In this document: positions 25,765-33,463 of the stretch, one piece after another
How the letters are laid out: every line of letters begins with the position of its first letter
How positions within the stretch are numbered: the stretch's first letter is position 1
NCBI GenBank assembly: GCA_965227215.1
Contig: OZ245729.1
Span: 2,852,001 to 2,916,000 of the forward strand
Direction of reading: 5' to 3'
Length of the DNA: 64,000 nucleotides
Source of the DNA: Gracilimonas sp965227215
GTDB taxonomy: Bacteria; Bacteroidota; Rhodothermia; Balneolales; Balneolaceae
Program-made: the position numbers and the translations under genes
Notes under the pieces: generated by a model
The model's database searches: none
The model's input: only the letters and a program-made list of their open reading frames with translations
Told to the model about the DNA's origin: nothing

Positions 25765-25822
25765 CCTCGCCCTGATTTGAGCAGGCTCAAATCTGTCCCT
25801 CTCCTGGAGAGGGATATTCTTT
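25765..25822 (+). repeat. Two-hairpin module, copy A1 (forward)
   Basis: Begins CCTCGCCCTG, then hairpin 1 (ATTTGAGC / GCTCAAAT), then hairpin 2 (CCCTCTCC / GGAGAGGG), then TATTCTTT. It is 58 bp long and matches copy A2 at all but about eight positions. Confidence 0.85.
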
Positions 25823-25874
25823 GGGAGGATGGTGTAAGAGATTACTCAAACATTTGATACTGCAAAGATACCTG

Positions 25875-25927
25875 TGTCCCTCCGAGGAGGGACCGATTAA
25901 AGTCAAAGACTTTAATCAGGGCGGAAG
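25875..25927 (-). repeat. Two-hairpin module, copy B1 (reverse)
   Basis: Read on the minus strand it begins CTTCCGCCCTG, then hairpin 1 (ATTAAAGTC / GACTTTAAT), then hairpin 2 (GTCCCTCC / GGAGGGAC). It is the same module as A1 but inverted, with different arm sequences that still pair. It ends exactly one base before the DUF559 stop codon. The 52 bp between A1 and B1 shows nothing recognisable. Confidence 0.85.
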
Positions 25928-26323
25928 TCAGGAGTCCACCCCATCCTCTAATTCCATTATCACTTTATCTATAGCCAAAAGAACAGAGTCCATATTAGTA
26001 AGCACATCTTTGTTTCTGAATCTGATTACTCTGAAACCGGCTTCTTCTAATGCTCTTTGCCTTCGTTGGTCATATTCAAATGCTTCCGGGCTGTCGTGGC
26101 TTGAACCGTCTACTTCTATGATCAATTTCAGCTTTTTGCACATAAAGTCGGCGATGTAATTCAATACCGGTCGCTGTCGGTTAAAGGTGTAGCCGAGCCG
26201 TTGCTTTTTGCGAAGGCCGTATTTCCAAAGGCACACCTCTGCTTTGGTCATGTTGTTTCGTAACGAACGGGCGTTAGGTCTGAGCTCTTTGTTGTAATAA
26301 TTAAATGCAGAATTTCTTGACAT
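25928..26323 (-). CDS. DUF559 (Vsr/restriction-endonuclease-like) nuclease-domain protein
   Basis: 131 residues covering one DUF559 domain. The N-terminus NKELRPNARSLRNNMTKAEV leads to LWKYGLRKKQRLGYTFNRQRP. The likely catalytic core follows: YIADFMCKKLKLIIEVDG (Asp, then E-x-D) and a His/Ser turn GSSHDSPEAFEYDQRRQRAL. It ends in VIRFRNKDVL. This is the PD-(D/E)XK-type fold related to very-short-patch-repair endonucleases. Its biological role is unproven. The gene is completely enclosed by four hairpin modules and its stop abuts one of them, suggesting that protein and repeats form one element. No methyltransferase or other partner is adjacent. Confidence 0.88.
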   Translation of the reverse strand: MSRNSAFNYYNKELRPNARSLRNNMTKAEVCLWKYGLRKKQRLGYTFNRQRPVLNYIADFMCKKLKLIIEVDGSSHDSPEAFEYDQRRQRALEEAGFRVIRFRNKDVLTNMDSVLLAIDKVIMELEDGVDS

Positions 26324-26393
26324 ATTTGTACCCCTCTTTTATTGGAAAGTAATGTTCTTTGGGGTTTTATGCTATGGGTGGCGGGCTTGCCTG

Positions 26394-26451
26394 CCTCGCC
26401 CTGATTTGAGCAGAGCTCAAATGTTCCCTCTCCGGTAGAGGGATATTCTTT
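26394..26451 (+). repeat. Two-hairpin module, copy A2 (forward)
   Basis: Starts CCTCGCCCTG, hairpin 1 is ATTTGAGC / GCTCAAAT with a 3-nt loop, hairpin 2 is TCCCTCT / AGAGGGA with a 5-nt loop, then TATTCTTT. Same length as A1. The 70 bp between the DUF559 start and this copy must hold its promoter, unless the repeat does. Confidence 0.85.
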
Positions 26452-26511
26452 GTGGTTATGAAGTACGATATCGGATAAAAAAGATGAATTGCTGATCAGG
26501 TTTAGAATATC

Positions 26512-26571
26512 TGTCCCTCGGGAGGGACAGATTAAAGTTTGTGTACCCACAAATTTTAATCAGGGAGGAAG
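26512..26571 (-). repeat. Two-hairpin module, copy B2 (reverse), next to pgk
   Basis: On the plus strand: GTCCCTC / GAGGGAC, then GATTAAAGTTTGTG / CACAAATTTTAATC (one mismatch), then CAGGGAGGAAG. Hairpin 1 is longer than in B1 (14 bp against 10) with unrelated inner sequence. It stands only 67 bp before the pgk start, so it is either upstream of or inside the pgk leader. Confidence 0.85.
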
Positions 26572-26638
26572 CTTCATTTCATGGACAGATCTTGGTACCT
26601 TCAACACCGAATTACGAATCAATTTATTTACTCAACCC

Positions 26639-27832
26639 ATGGCGAAACTCACACTCAACGATATTGATGTAAAAGGGAAGAAAGCGCTGATGCGCGTAGA
26701 TTTTAACGTGCCGATTGAAAATGGTGAAATCACAGACGACAACCGGATTGTACAGGCACTGCCATCTATAAAGCATGTAGTTCAAAATGGGGGGTTATTG
26801 ATTTTGACCAGCCACCTTGGGCGACCGTCCGGGATACCTGAACCTGAATTTTCCCTGAAACCTGTAGCCAACCACTTGGCTGATTTATTGAACACAAAGG
26901 TTCATTTTGCTGAAGATTGTATCGGGGATAAGGCTGAGGAAGCGATATATAATGCCAAACACGGAGAAGTGGTTGTGCTGGAGAACGTTCGCTTTCACAA
27001 GGGAGAAACCAAAAATGATGAAGAGTTCAGCAAGGCACTGGCTTCGCATGCTAATATGTTTGTGAACGATGCTTTTGGAAGCAGCCACCGCGCGCATGCA
27101 TCAGTTGCAGGCGTAACCCGTTATCTGCAGCCGGCCGTGTCAGGCTTTTTGTTGGAGAAAGAAATTAAGTACCTGGAAGAAAGCATCAATGACCCGGATC
27201 GTCCATTTGTGGCTATCTTGGGTGGTGCTAAAGTGTCTGATAAAATCGGGGTGATTAAAAACCTCATATCCAAAGTAGATTCCATCATTATTGGCGGGGG
27301 AATGACTTACACGTTCTATAAAGCCAAAGGCTGGCCAATTGGGAATTCCCTGGTAGAAGATGATAAAGTTGATTTAGCCAAAGAGTTACTTGAAGAAGCC
27401 GAAGAACAAGGTATTCGGTTTATGCTACCACTGGATTCTGTAGTGGCTAAAGAGTTTAAGAACGATGCCGAGCACAAGGTGGTAGATGAAGATGGCATCG
27501 AAGATGGCTGGATGGGACTGGATATCGGGCCGCAGTCTTCTATCGCTTTTGGGAATCAGATTAAATCCGCCAAAACCGTGCTCTGGAACGGACCCATGGG
27601 CGTGTTTGAAATGGAGAACTTTGCAGATGGAACGTTCTCGGTTGCTGAGGCCCTCGCCGAAGCCACTGAATTTGGAGCAACCACCATTATTGGAGGTGGA
27701 GACTCAGCCGCGGCCATTAAGAAAGCCGGACTCAGCGATAAAGTATCTCATGTTTCCACCGGGGGTGGAGCCAGCCTTGAGTACCTGGAAGGAAAAGAAC
27801 TTCCCGGTGTTGCATGGTTGACGGATAAGTAA
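26639..27832 (+). CDS. pgk: Phosphoglycerate kinase
   Basis: 397 residues, the normal length. The enzyme transfers phosphate from 1,3-bisphosphoglycerate to ADP in glycolysis and the reverse in gluconeogenesis. Family landmarks are MRVDFNVPIENG (substrate Asp/Asn), LTSHLGRPSG, VLENVRFHKGE, FVNDAFGSSHRAHAS, AILGGAKVSDKIGV, GPMGVFE and the nucleotide loop TIIGGGDSAAAIKKAG. The ATG at 26639 fits the family; the in-frame upstream extension runs through hairpin module B2 and is not protein-like. Confidence 0.97.
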   Translation: MAKLTLNDIDVKGKKALMRVDFNVPIENGEITDDNRIVQALPSIKHVVQNGGLLILTSHLGRPSGIPEPEFSLKPVANHLADLLNTKVHFAEDCIGDKAEEAIYNAKHGEVVVLENVRFHKGETKNDEEFSKALASHANMFVNDAFGSSHRAHASVAGVTRYLQPAVSGFLLEKEIKYLEESINDPDRPFVAILGGAKVSDKIGVIKNLISKVDSIIIGGGMTYTFYKAKGWPIGNSLVEDDKVDLAKELLEEAEEQGIRFMLPLDSVVAKEFKNDAEHKVVDEDGIEDGWMGLDIGPQSSIAFGNQIKSAKTVLWNGPMGVFEMENFADGTFSVAEALAEATEFGATTIIGGGDSAAAIKKAGLSDKVSHVSTGGGASLEYLEGKELPGVAWLTDK

Positions 27833-27836
27833 ATAC

Positions 27837-27874
27837 AAGTATGGCCTCTTATTTTTAAATAGGAGGCTATACTT
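27837..27874. terminator. Bidirectional terminator after pgk
   Basis: AAGTATGGCCTCTTATTT pairs with AAATAGGAGGCTATACTT through about 18 bp with two G-U wobbles and a 2-nt loop. It separates pgk from the convergent DinB-like gene. Confidence 0.7.
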
Positions 27875-27896
27875 TCATCACGTTTAGAGTTCTAAT

Positions 27897-28487
27897 CTAC
27901 ATTCCTTCCATTTCGCCTAACACTTCCTGCATCTGAAAGGTATGTCGCTGGCTGTGAGCTCCCACAAGCAGGAATACCTGGTAGGTGTCAATTTCCCCGA
28001 AAGGTGTATTTGATTTGTGTTCTCTGAGGTTCTGCTTTGAATCAGAAAGAAAGCTTATAAGCCGGGATCGGGAAGCTTCGAGTTCATCCAGCATTTCTTG
28101 TTTGGTGCTCCACTTGCCCGATGGTTCAAACTGCTCAGCCGTTTGAACCCGGTTTCCGCGATTGGCCATCATTCCAATAAGGACTCCGTCGGACACCGAA
28201 CTTTCAAAGTCGGGATCAGCTTCAGACTGGCTCATATATCCCTGGGCCATTTGGAAGAAAGAAGATTCAGTTATAAGTATATGTTCCAGGCAGTTGGCAA
28301 CCGACCATCCTCCGTCTTCCGGGGTGTAATTCCAGGCTTCATCCGATAATGGTTCAACCAAACTCACAATATTTTGATGAGTTGCATTCAGATATTCTAC
28401 AGCAAAATCACGGTCGGCTGAACTAAGCTGAGCCATTGCGTTCACGGAAAGCAGTAGGATAAAACAAATTGTAATCATTCTTTTCAT
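27897..28487 (-). CDS. Secreted DinB-family protein
   Basis: 196 residues from the ATG at 28487; a GTG three codons upstream is possible. An N-terminal signal (about 3-20, ending NAMAQ) precedes a four-helix DinB/DUF664-type bundle. The three metal-binding histidines appear in NATHQN, CLEHILITE and GAHSQRHTF. DinB-like proteins are putative metal-dependent hydrolases or thiol S-transferases. The export signal is somewhat unusual but occurs in Bacteroidota relatives. Function unknown. Confidence 0.8.
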   Translation of the reverse strand: MKRMITICFILLLSVNAMAQLSSADRDFAVEYLNATHQNIVSLVEPLSDEAWNYTPEDGGWSVANCLEHILITESSFFQMAQGYMSQSEADPDFESSVSDGVLIGMMANRGNRVQTAEQFEPSGKWSTKQEMLDELEASRSRLISFLSDSKQNLREHKSNTPFGEIDTYQVFLLVGAHSQRHTFQMQEVLGEMEGM

Positions 28488-28639
28488 AAGGCGCACAATT
28501 AGTTAGGGTGTATAGCAGTGTAATAAAAAGTGGGAACAAAGTCCCATCTCGTTAGAAAAAATAATATAGACTTAAGCTTATATTTATGATGATAAATTCA
28601 TATTCGAATGGTATCCTTTGGTAGAAAAAATCAAAAACT

Positions 28640-29734
28640 ATGAACGAGTATCCCCTGTTACTTCGAAATACTATTCGGCTGGCTTTCGCCTTTCTGGTGA
28701 TAGCCGCTTTGATTTTGGCACGTCCGCTTTTAGTGCCTTTGTTTCTGAGTATTATGCTGGCATATCTGCTTTTTCCCTACGCCGACTGGCTTGAGCAGCA
28801 CAAAATTCCACGTATCGCTACTAACTTTATCGTTGTTTCAGGATTTATCGCCCTTGTGACGGGTATCGTAGCGGCAATCGGGACGCTATCCACAAACTTC
28901 GCGGAGGATTTTCCAAAACTAAAAGAGCAGTTTGAGGTCAATATTCAAAGTATATTCGATGCTATCGGGGCATATACCGGTATTTATATTTCCGGCATTG
29001 ATTCGCTGATTGAGTCGCTGGATGAAACCGGTCAGTATCTGAGCCAGCTTTTTACAGCTACCACAAACACACTTTTGAGTCTGGGGCTGATTCCCGTATA
29101 TACTTTTCTGCTTTTGTTTTACCGGGATAAATTTCGGGATTTTATCTCCATGTTAATCTACAACGATCAGGAGGAAGCCGCCCAGAACATCATTGATCAG
29201 GCATCAGAAGTCGTCCCCAAATACCTGAAAGGATTGGTGATTGTCTGCTTTATTTTAATGGGATTGAATTCAATTGGCTTTTACCTGATTGGACTCGAGT
29301 ATGCCCTTCTTTTTGGAATCATAGCTGCATTGTTTAACCTGATCCCGTATTTAGGCACGGTGCTTGGCTATGCATTTGTTCTGCTTTTTACATTAGGAAC
29401 CGGAACGCCGAGCTTGGCTATTCCCATTATCATCCAGTTTCTGATCGTCCAGTTTTTAGAGAATAATATACTTACTCCGAACATCACCGGTTCATACGTT
29501 CAGATAAATCCATTGGTCATTATTTTTTCTTTGATCGCGGCCAGCATGATCTGGGGACTGCCGGGTATGCTGATCATTATTCCGTATCTGGGTTTATTTA
29601 AGATTGTCTGCGAGAATGTGGACGAGCTAAAACCCATCGGATTTCTGCTTGGTACCCGTGGCACCGAACGGCATGCCATCACCATCGAATCTCTGCAACG
29701 CAGATTTGGCTGGCTGGATGAGGAAGAGGAATAA
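28640..29734 (+). CDS. AI-2E family transporter (PerM-like)
   Basis: 364 residues with about eight TM helices in the typical arrangement. A paired start (FLVIAALILARPLLVPLFLS) is followed by a long amphipathic extracytoplasmic segment (about 85-150). The late helices contain NLIPYLGTVLGY, FLENNILTPNITGSYVQINP and WGLPGMLIIIPYLG, a strong family signature. Members export autoinducer-2 or act as Na+/H+ antiporters; which applies here is unknown. It has no clear operon partner. Confidence 0.9.
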   Translation: MNEYPLLLRNTIRLAFAFLVIAALILARPLLVPLFLSIMLAYLLFPYADWLEQHKIPRIATNFIVVSGFIALVTGIVAAIGTLSTNFAEDFPKLKEQFEVNIQSIFDAIGAYTGIYISGIDSLIESLDETGQYLSQLFTATTNTLLSLGLIPVYTFLLLFYRDKFRDFISMLIYNDQEEAAQNIIDQASEVVPKYLKGLVIVCFILMGLNSIGFYLIGLEYALLFGIIAALFNLIPYLGTVLGYAFVLLFTLGTGTPSLAIPIIIQFLIVQFLENNILTPNITGSYVQINPLVIIFSLIAASMIWGLPGMLIIIPYLGLFKIVCENVDELKPIGFLLGTRGTERHAITIESLQRRFGWLDEEEE

Positions 29735-29743
29735 GCGTTAACT

Positions 29744-30754
29744 CTATTTCCGGTTTATTAAGGTGTCCATTTTTGCCGTGAGTTTTTCTCCACGAAGGTG
29801 CTTAGCTATGATATCTCCCTCAGGACCAATAACATATTTCTGAGGAATACCGCCAATATTATATAGGGTAGGAATCTTGTCGTCCCTCTTTTTTTCCTGA
29901 AGAATTTGAGGCCAGGTCATCCCTTTATCAGAAAGAAAATTATCGTACTTCTCAGAGTCTTCTTCCAGCGCAATACTTACGATGGTTAAGTCTTCTTCAG
30001 CGTAGGTTTCTCTTAACGACTTTATGACCGGGATTTCCGGTAAGCACGGACCACACCAGGTAGCCCAAAAATCGAGTATGACATATTTGCCTTTATGGTC
30101 GGCCAGGTTGAATTCATCCCCGCGATAAGTTGTGGCTTTAAAATCCGGTGCAACCTGTCCGACACTGAGAGACTCTAATTCATAGATAGCGCCTAATCCA
30201 AAATCTACAGCCCACTCACTTATGTTTATATTTACAATTTGTTGGGCATATTCAAGTGCCTTTTTATGGGTGTCCGGATTTCGTTTATAAACTCTGACAA
30301 GAGATGTAAGAATAGCCGATTTGCCAACCGGATTTGTGACGTAATCCTTTAAGGTTTCAAGTTTTTCCATAGCATCCTGATGGGTTCTGCTTGAATCTCC
30401 AACATAGGCATGACCTAATGAGTTAGGGACCGAAGACCATACTTCAGAATCAGGATTAAAAGTAGCAATGGCTTTATCCATCATAGCTGCATTTCCGGTA
30501 TTCCCCCACATGAGTAAAGCACTTTTTATAGCTTCTTTCCCAGCCACGGTCTCTTTGTGATTCATATAATACTCATAGAATTCGGTAGCATACTTTGTCT
30601 GTATGGAGTCGTCATATTCTGATGCCTGAATTTCATCCCAGGAGCTGTTTACATATTCAATGTATGAGGAGTCAACTTCGGCTTGTGCAATCACCTTGGA
30701 ATTAAAGCCCACAATTAAAAGGAGAGATAAAACAGTACACCGAAAAATATTCAT
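29744..30754 (-). CDS. TlpA/ResA-like thiol-disulfide oxidoreductase
   Basis: 336 residues from the ATG at 30754, giving a clean Sec signal (MNIFRCTVLSLLLIVGF, ending VIAQ). The first 190 mature residues are helical, TPR-like in appearance. The C-terminal thioredoxin domain has VGQVAPDFKATTYRGDEF, the active-site motif FWATWCGPCLPEIP and the cis-Pro loop GGIPQKYVIG. It would reduce or rearrange disulfides in the periplasm, for example for cytochrome c maturation. It converges with the AI-2E transporter with 9 bp between stops. Confidence 0.88.
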   Translation of the reverse strand: MNIFRCTVLSLLLIVGFNSKVIAQAEVDSSYIEYVNSSWDEIQASEYDDSIQTKYATEFYEYYMNHKETVAGKEAIKSALLMWGNTGNAAMMDKAIATFNPDSEVWSSVPNSLGHAYVGDSSRTHQDAMEKLETLKDYVTNPVGKSAILTSLVRVYKRNPDTHKKALEYAQQIVNINISEWAVDFGLGAIYELESLSVGQVAPDFKATTYRGDEFNLADHKGKYVILDFWATWCGPCLPEIPVIKSLRETYAEEDLTIVSIALEEDSEKYDNFLSDKGMTWPQILQEKKRDDKIPTLYNIGGIPQKYVIGPEGDIIAKHLRGEKLTAKMDTLINRK

Positions 30755-30898
30755 GATAAAAAGATTAATTATGAGTATACCTAAATCTATATAAATTTTG
30801 GTGATATGCAAATTAATGAAGCTGTTAAGCAAATCAGTATTTAGTTGCTGCAGGTAGTTATGTTAGGAAAGTTTCCCGGGGTAGGTGGGCCTGTACGA

Positions 30899-31609
30899 TT
30901 ATAAAAGCTTAAAATCTTTGGTCTGAGGAGTGTAAAATTTATGAAGAATGAACAGAACGACTGAGGGAATCAATAAATACCACCCCAGCTTGATTAACCC
31001 GGCATACGCGCCAAGGTTGAATGGTACGGGGCCCTGAAAAGACTCTAAAGCTTGCATTCCGTTGGGTCCATTTGAAAAAACCGTGTTATTTATGAGATTC
31101 CATCCAAGGTGAAGAGCTATTGGAAGAACGACGGAGTTTGTTTTTTCATAGGAAACTGCAAACACGTAGCCCATGTATCCGGTGGTGATGAACACTACAA
31201 TCATTGCCATGATATTTCCCAATACTCCAAAGGTAAACCAGTGGTAAACCCCAAAGGCAACTGCAATAATTAGGAGGGAAGTTTGTCTTTGTTTGGTATA
31301 TCTGAGAAGCAAATACAGAATGATGCCTCTGAACAAGAGTTCTTCAAATAGAACGGATTTCAAATCATAAAAGGCAGAATCCAATATCAGGTGAAGGGAA
31401 ATGCTTGCATTGAGTTGCCAGCTTACTCCACTCAGGTATCCAAGGAGTAATTGGGTGATGGTACTTAATATCGCAAGAATGAGAAACCCACTAATGAATT
31501 CTTTGGTTCTTTGGCTTAATGGTGTAAACCAGATGGCTAAAAGATTCTTTCTTTCAGATATATAGACGATTAGCCAGGAAAAAGCCAGTACGGTAAGTGC
31601 AAAAATCAT
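30899..31609 (-). CDS. CPBP-family intramembrane metalloprotease
   Basis: 236 residues, about seven TM helices. The three CPBP/Abi motifs are present: LFEELLFRGIIL (EExxxR), FGVYHWFTFG (FxxxH) and IALHLGWNLINNTVF (HxxxN). These proteins are glutamic-type intramembrane proteases related to Rce1. Some process peptides or protect against bacteriocins. No bacteriocin gene is visible next to it. Substrate unknown. Confidence 0.88.
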   Translation of the reverse strand: MIFALTVLAFSWLIVYISERKNLLAIWFTPLSQRTKEFISGFLILAILSTITQLLLGYLSGVSWQLNASISLHLILDSAFYDLKSVLFEELLFRGIILYLLLRYTKQRQTSLLIIAVAFGVYHWFTFGVLGNIMAMIVVFITTGYMGYVFAVSYEKTNSVVLPIALHLGWNLINNTVFSNGPNGMQALESFQGPVPFNLGAYAGLIKLGWYLLIPSVVLFILHKFYTPQTKDFKLL

Positions 31610-31664
31610 ATCTGCAAAAGACGTAGCATCGGGAAAAAAGTTTTAAAAACTTTGGCTATACCTA

Positions 31665-32138
31665 TTACTTCAACTTATCCCATTCTTCTTCCGTTGCCAT
31701 AGACTCCTGGTATTCCATCACCAGTTTCCATTTCCCGTCTTTTTTCACCAGCAAACCCTGAAAGTGAGCATAGATGGGTTGAGGTTCTTGTCCTTCCATT
31801 TGCGAATAGTAGTTAAATATGCCGGTATCATGAGCGGTGGTTTCGCTGTGCATCCTGTTGCTGAACCGGAATTCCACTCCGGCTTTCATTTTACCGGCTT
31901 TGGTATCTACAAATCCCTGCTTCCAGCCATCCAGAGCACTGGAAATGGGGTAACTTTCTCCGGAAATACCATTTACCAAAACGGCATCATCATGGTATAA
32001 AGCCGCATATTCTTCAAATTCACCTTCTGCTACGGTTCGGCTCATTTCATCCCAGAAAGCATCTATTTCGGTAGTGGGGTTTTGGGGAGGAACGATATAA
32101 AGCAGAGAGAATAGGGTAATAAGGAATAGCTTAGTCAT
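31665..32138 (-). CDS. Secreted SnoaL/NTF2-like protein (DUF4440-type)
   Basis: 157 residues with a hydrophobic N-terminal segment (about 3-17). The fold pattern FWDEMSRTVAEGEFEEYAAL-YHDDAVLV and HFQGLLVKKDGKWKLVMEYQ matches NTF2-like cone proteins. They bind small ligands or act as hydrolases or isomerases. No catalytic residues can be assigned. Separate from its neighbours by 55 bp or more. Confidence 0.75.
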   Translation of the reverse strand: MTKLFLITLFSLLYIVPPQNPTTEIDAFWDEMSRTVAEGEFEEYAALYHDDAVLVNGISGESYPISSALDGWKQGFVDTKAGKMKAGVEFRFSNRMHSETTAHDTGIFNYYSQMEGQEPQPIYAHFQGLLVKKDGKWKLVMEYQESMATEEEWDKLK

Positions 32139-32310
32139 AATCGCGGGCTTTAATTCTGGTGATCAGCCACAATAGGTAATTTTAAGTATTACGGCAAATA
32201 GCTCATTCTTGAGTATAAAACTTCATGTGTTGAGACATAGCTAAAATTCCTACTTCAATTCCTCATCACATTTACTACTTTTCGGTTTCACTCACAGATA
32301 GTAGAAAGAT

Positions 32311-33450
32311 ATGTCAGATAAATTAGACTCCATCCGCAAACAGCTGGATGATATAGACCGAACTATCCTCAAAGCGCTGGCTCAACGACAGGGACTGGTA
32401 AAAGAAGTTTCGGATTTAAAGCTTAAAAATGAACAGGGTATCCGGGATCTGGAAAGGGAGGAGCAATTGCTGAACCGCATCCGGGATTTAGCCCATGAAG
32501 TTGGTCTGGATCGGTACTACGCAGAGCATCTGTTTCGGGAAATCATCACTAACTCAGTTCGATTTCAAACACACTCCCTGGTTGATCATCAAAATGAGAA
32601 GTCGGAAGGGGAGGTCATTCGGGTTTCCTATCAGGGAACCGATGGGGCGTATAGTCATCAGGCTGCGATAAGGCACTTTAGCGAGCGTTATTCAAAAGTA
32701 GATGCCATTGGGTATGATACTTTTCAGCAGGCAGCACAGGCGGTTCTGGATGAGAAAGTGGATTATGCCTTGTTACCCATCGAAAATACCACCGCCGGCT
32801 CCATCAACGATACGTACGATATTCTGGGAAATGAAAAGCTTCACATTGTAGGTGAGGAAATTCTGAAGGTGGTTCATTGTTTAATGGCTGTTGAACCGGT
32901 TGATGTAGGTAAAATCAGGCGGATTATGTCGCACCCACAAGCCATTGCTCAGTGCTCACAATTTCTGTCTAAACTTCCACGGTGTAAGGTGGAGTCATAT
33001 TTGGATACGGCAATGTCGGCCAAGAAAGTGCTGGAAGACGGAGACCTGTCCCAGGCAGCGATCGCAGGTGCTCATGCCGCAGATTTATACGGATTGCATG
33101 TAATTGAACACGATATTGCCAATCAGAAAGAAAACTATACCCGATTTGTGATTGCCTCGAAAGAACCTGTTCAGGTGGACGTACAAATTCCGGCTAAAAC
33201 CTCCCTGATGATGGTGACCTCAAACGATGAGGGCTCCCTGATTGAATGCCTGAATATCTTGCACAATCATAAGATTAATATGGCTAAGCTGGAATCCCGC
33301 CCAAGGCTGAATGAACCCTGGAAGTATTCATTTTACCTGGATGTTCATGGTAATTTGGACGATCCGGAAGTTGCAGCAGGTTTGGATGAGCTCAATAAAA
33401 AAGCCGAGGAACTTAAGATCCTTGGCTGTTATCCTAAACAGGAAGCGTAA
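32311..33450 (+). CDS. pheA: Bifunctional chorismate mutase / prephenate dehydratase (P-protein)
   Basis: 379 residues. An AroQ chorismate mutase domain (1-90, with LDDIDRTILKALAQRQGLVK and LEREEQLLNRIRD) is followed by prephenate dehydratase (about 105-285). The latter shows YQGTDGAYSHQAA, PIENTTAGSINDTYDIL and the catalytic Thr-Arg-Phe in ENYTRFVIA. A C-terminal ACT domain (about 295-370) has the ESRP motif that binds phenylalanine (KLESRPRL). It carries out two steps from chorismate to phenylpyruvate and should be feedback-inhibited by Phe. It stands alone, without other aro or tyr genes. Confidence 0.95.
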   Translation: MSDKLDSIRKQLDDIDRTILKALAQRQGLVKEVSDLKLKNEQGIRDLEREEQLLNRIRDLAHEVGLDRYYAEHLFREIITNSVRFQTHSLVDHQNEKSEGEVIRVSYQGTDGAYSHQAAIRHFSERYSKVDAIGYDTFQQAAQAVLDEKVDYALLPIENTTAGSINDTYDILGNEKLHIVGEEILKVVHCLMAVEPVDVGKIRRIMSHPQAIAQCSQFLSKLPRCKVESYLDTAMSAKKVLEDGDLSQAAIAGAHAADLYGLHVIEHDIANQKENYTRFVIASKEPVQVDVQIPAKTSLMMVTSNDEGSLIECLNILHNHKINMAKLESRPRLNEPWKYSFYLDVHGNLDDPEVAAGLDELNKKAEELKILGCYPKQEA

Positions 33451-33463
33451 ATCCTGAACTATC

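Noticed and set aside
25765..26571. CRISPR-like array
   Set aside because: Only four repeats, alternating orientation, unequal spacers, a gene in the middle and no cas genes. It does not fit CRISPR.
26489..26638. 50-residue N-terminal extension of Pgk
   Set aside because: It translates through hairpin module B2 and has no similarity to Pgk; the ATG at 26639 gives the standard length.
30899..31609. CPBP protease as a bacteriocin-immunity gene
   Set aside because: No bacteriocin precursor, export gene or double-glycine leader was found nearby; only the protease family call is kept.
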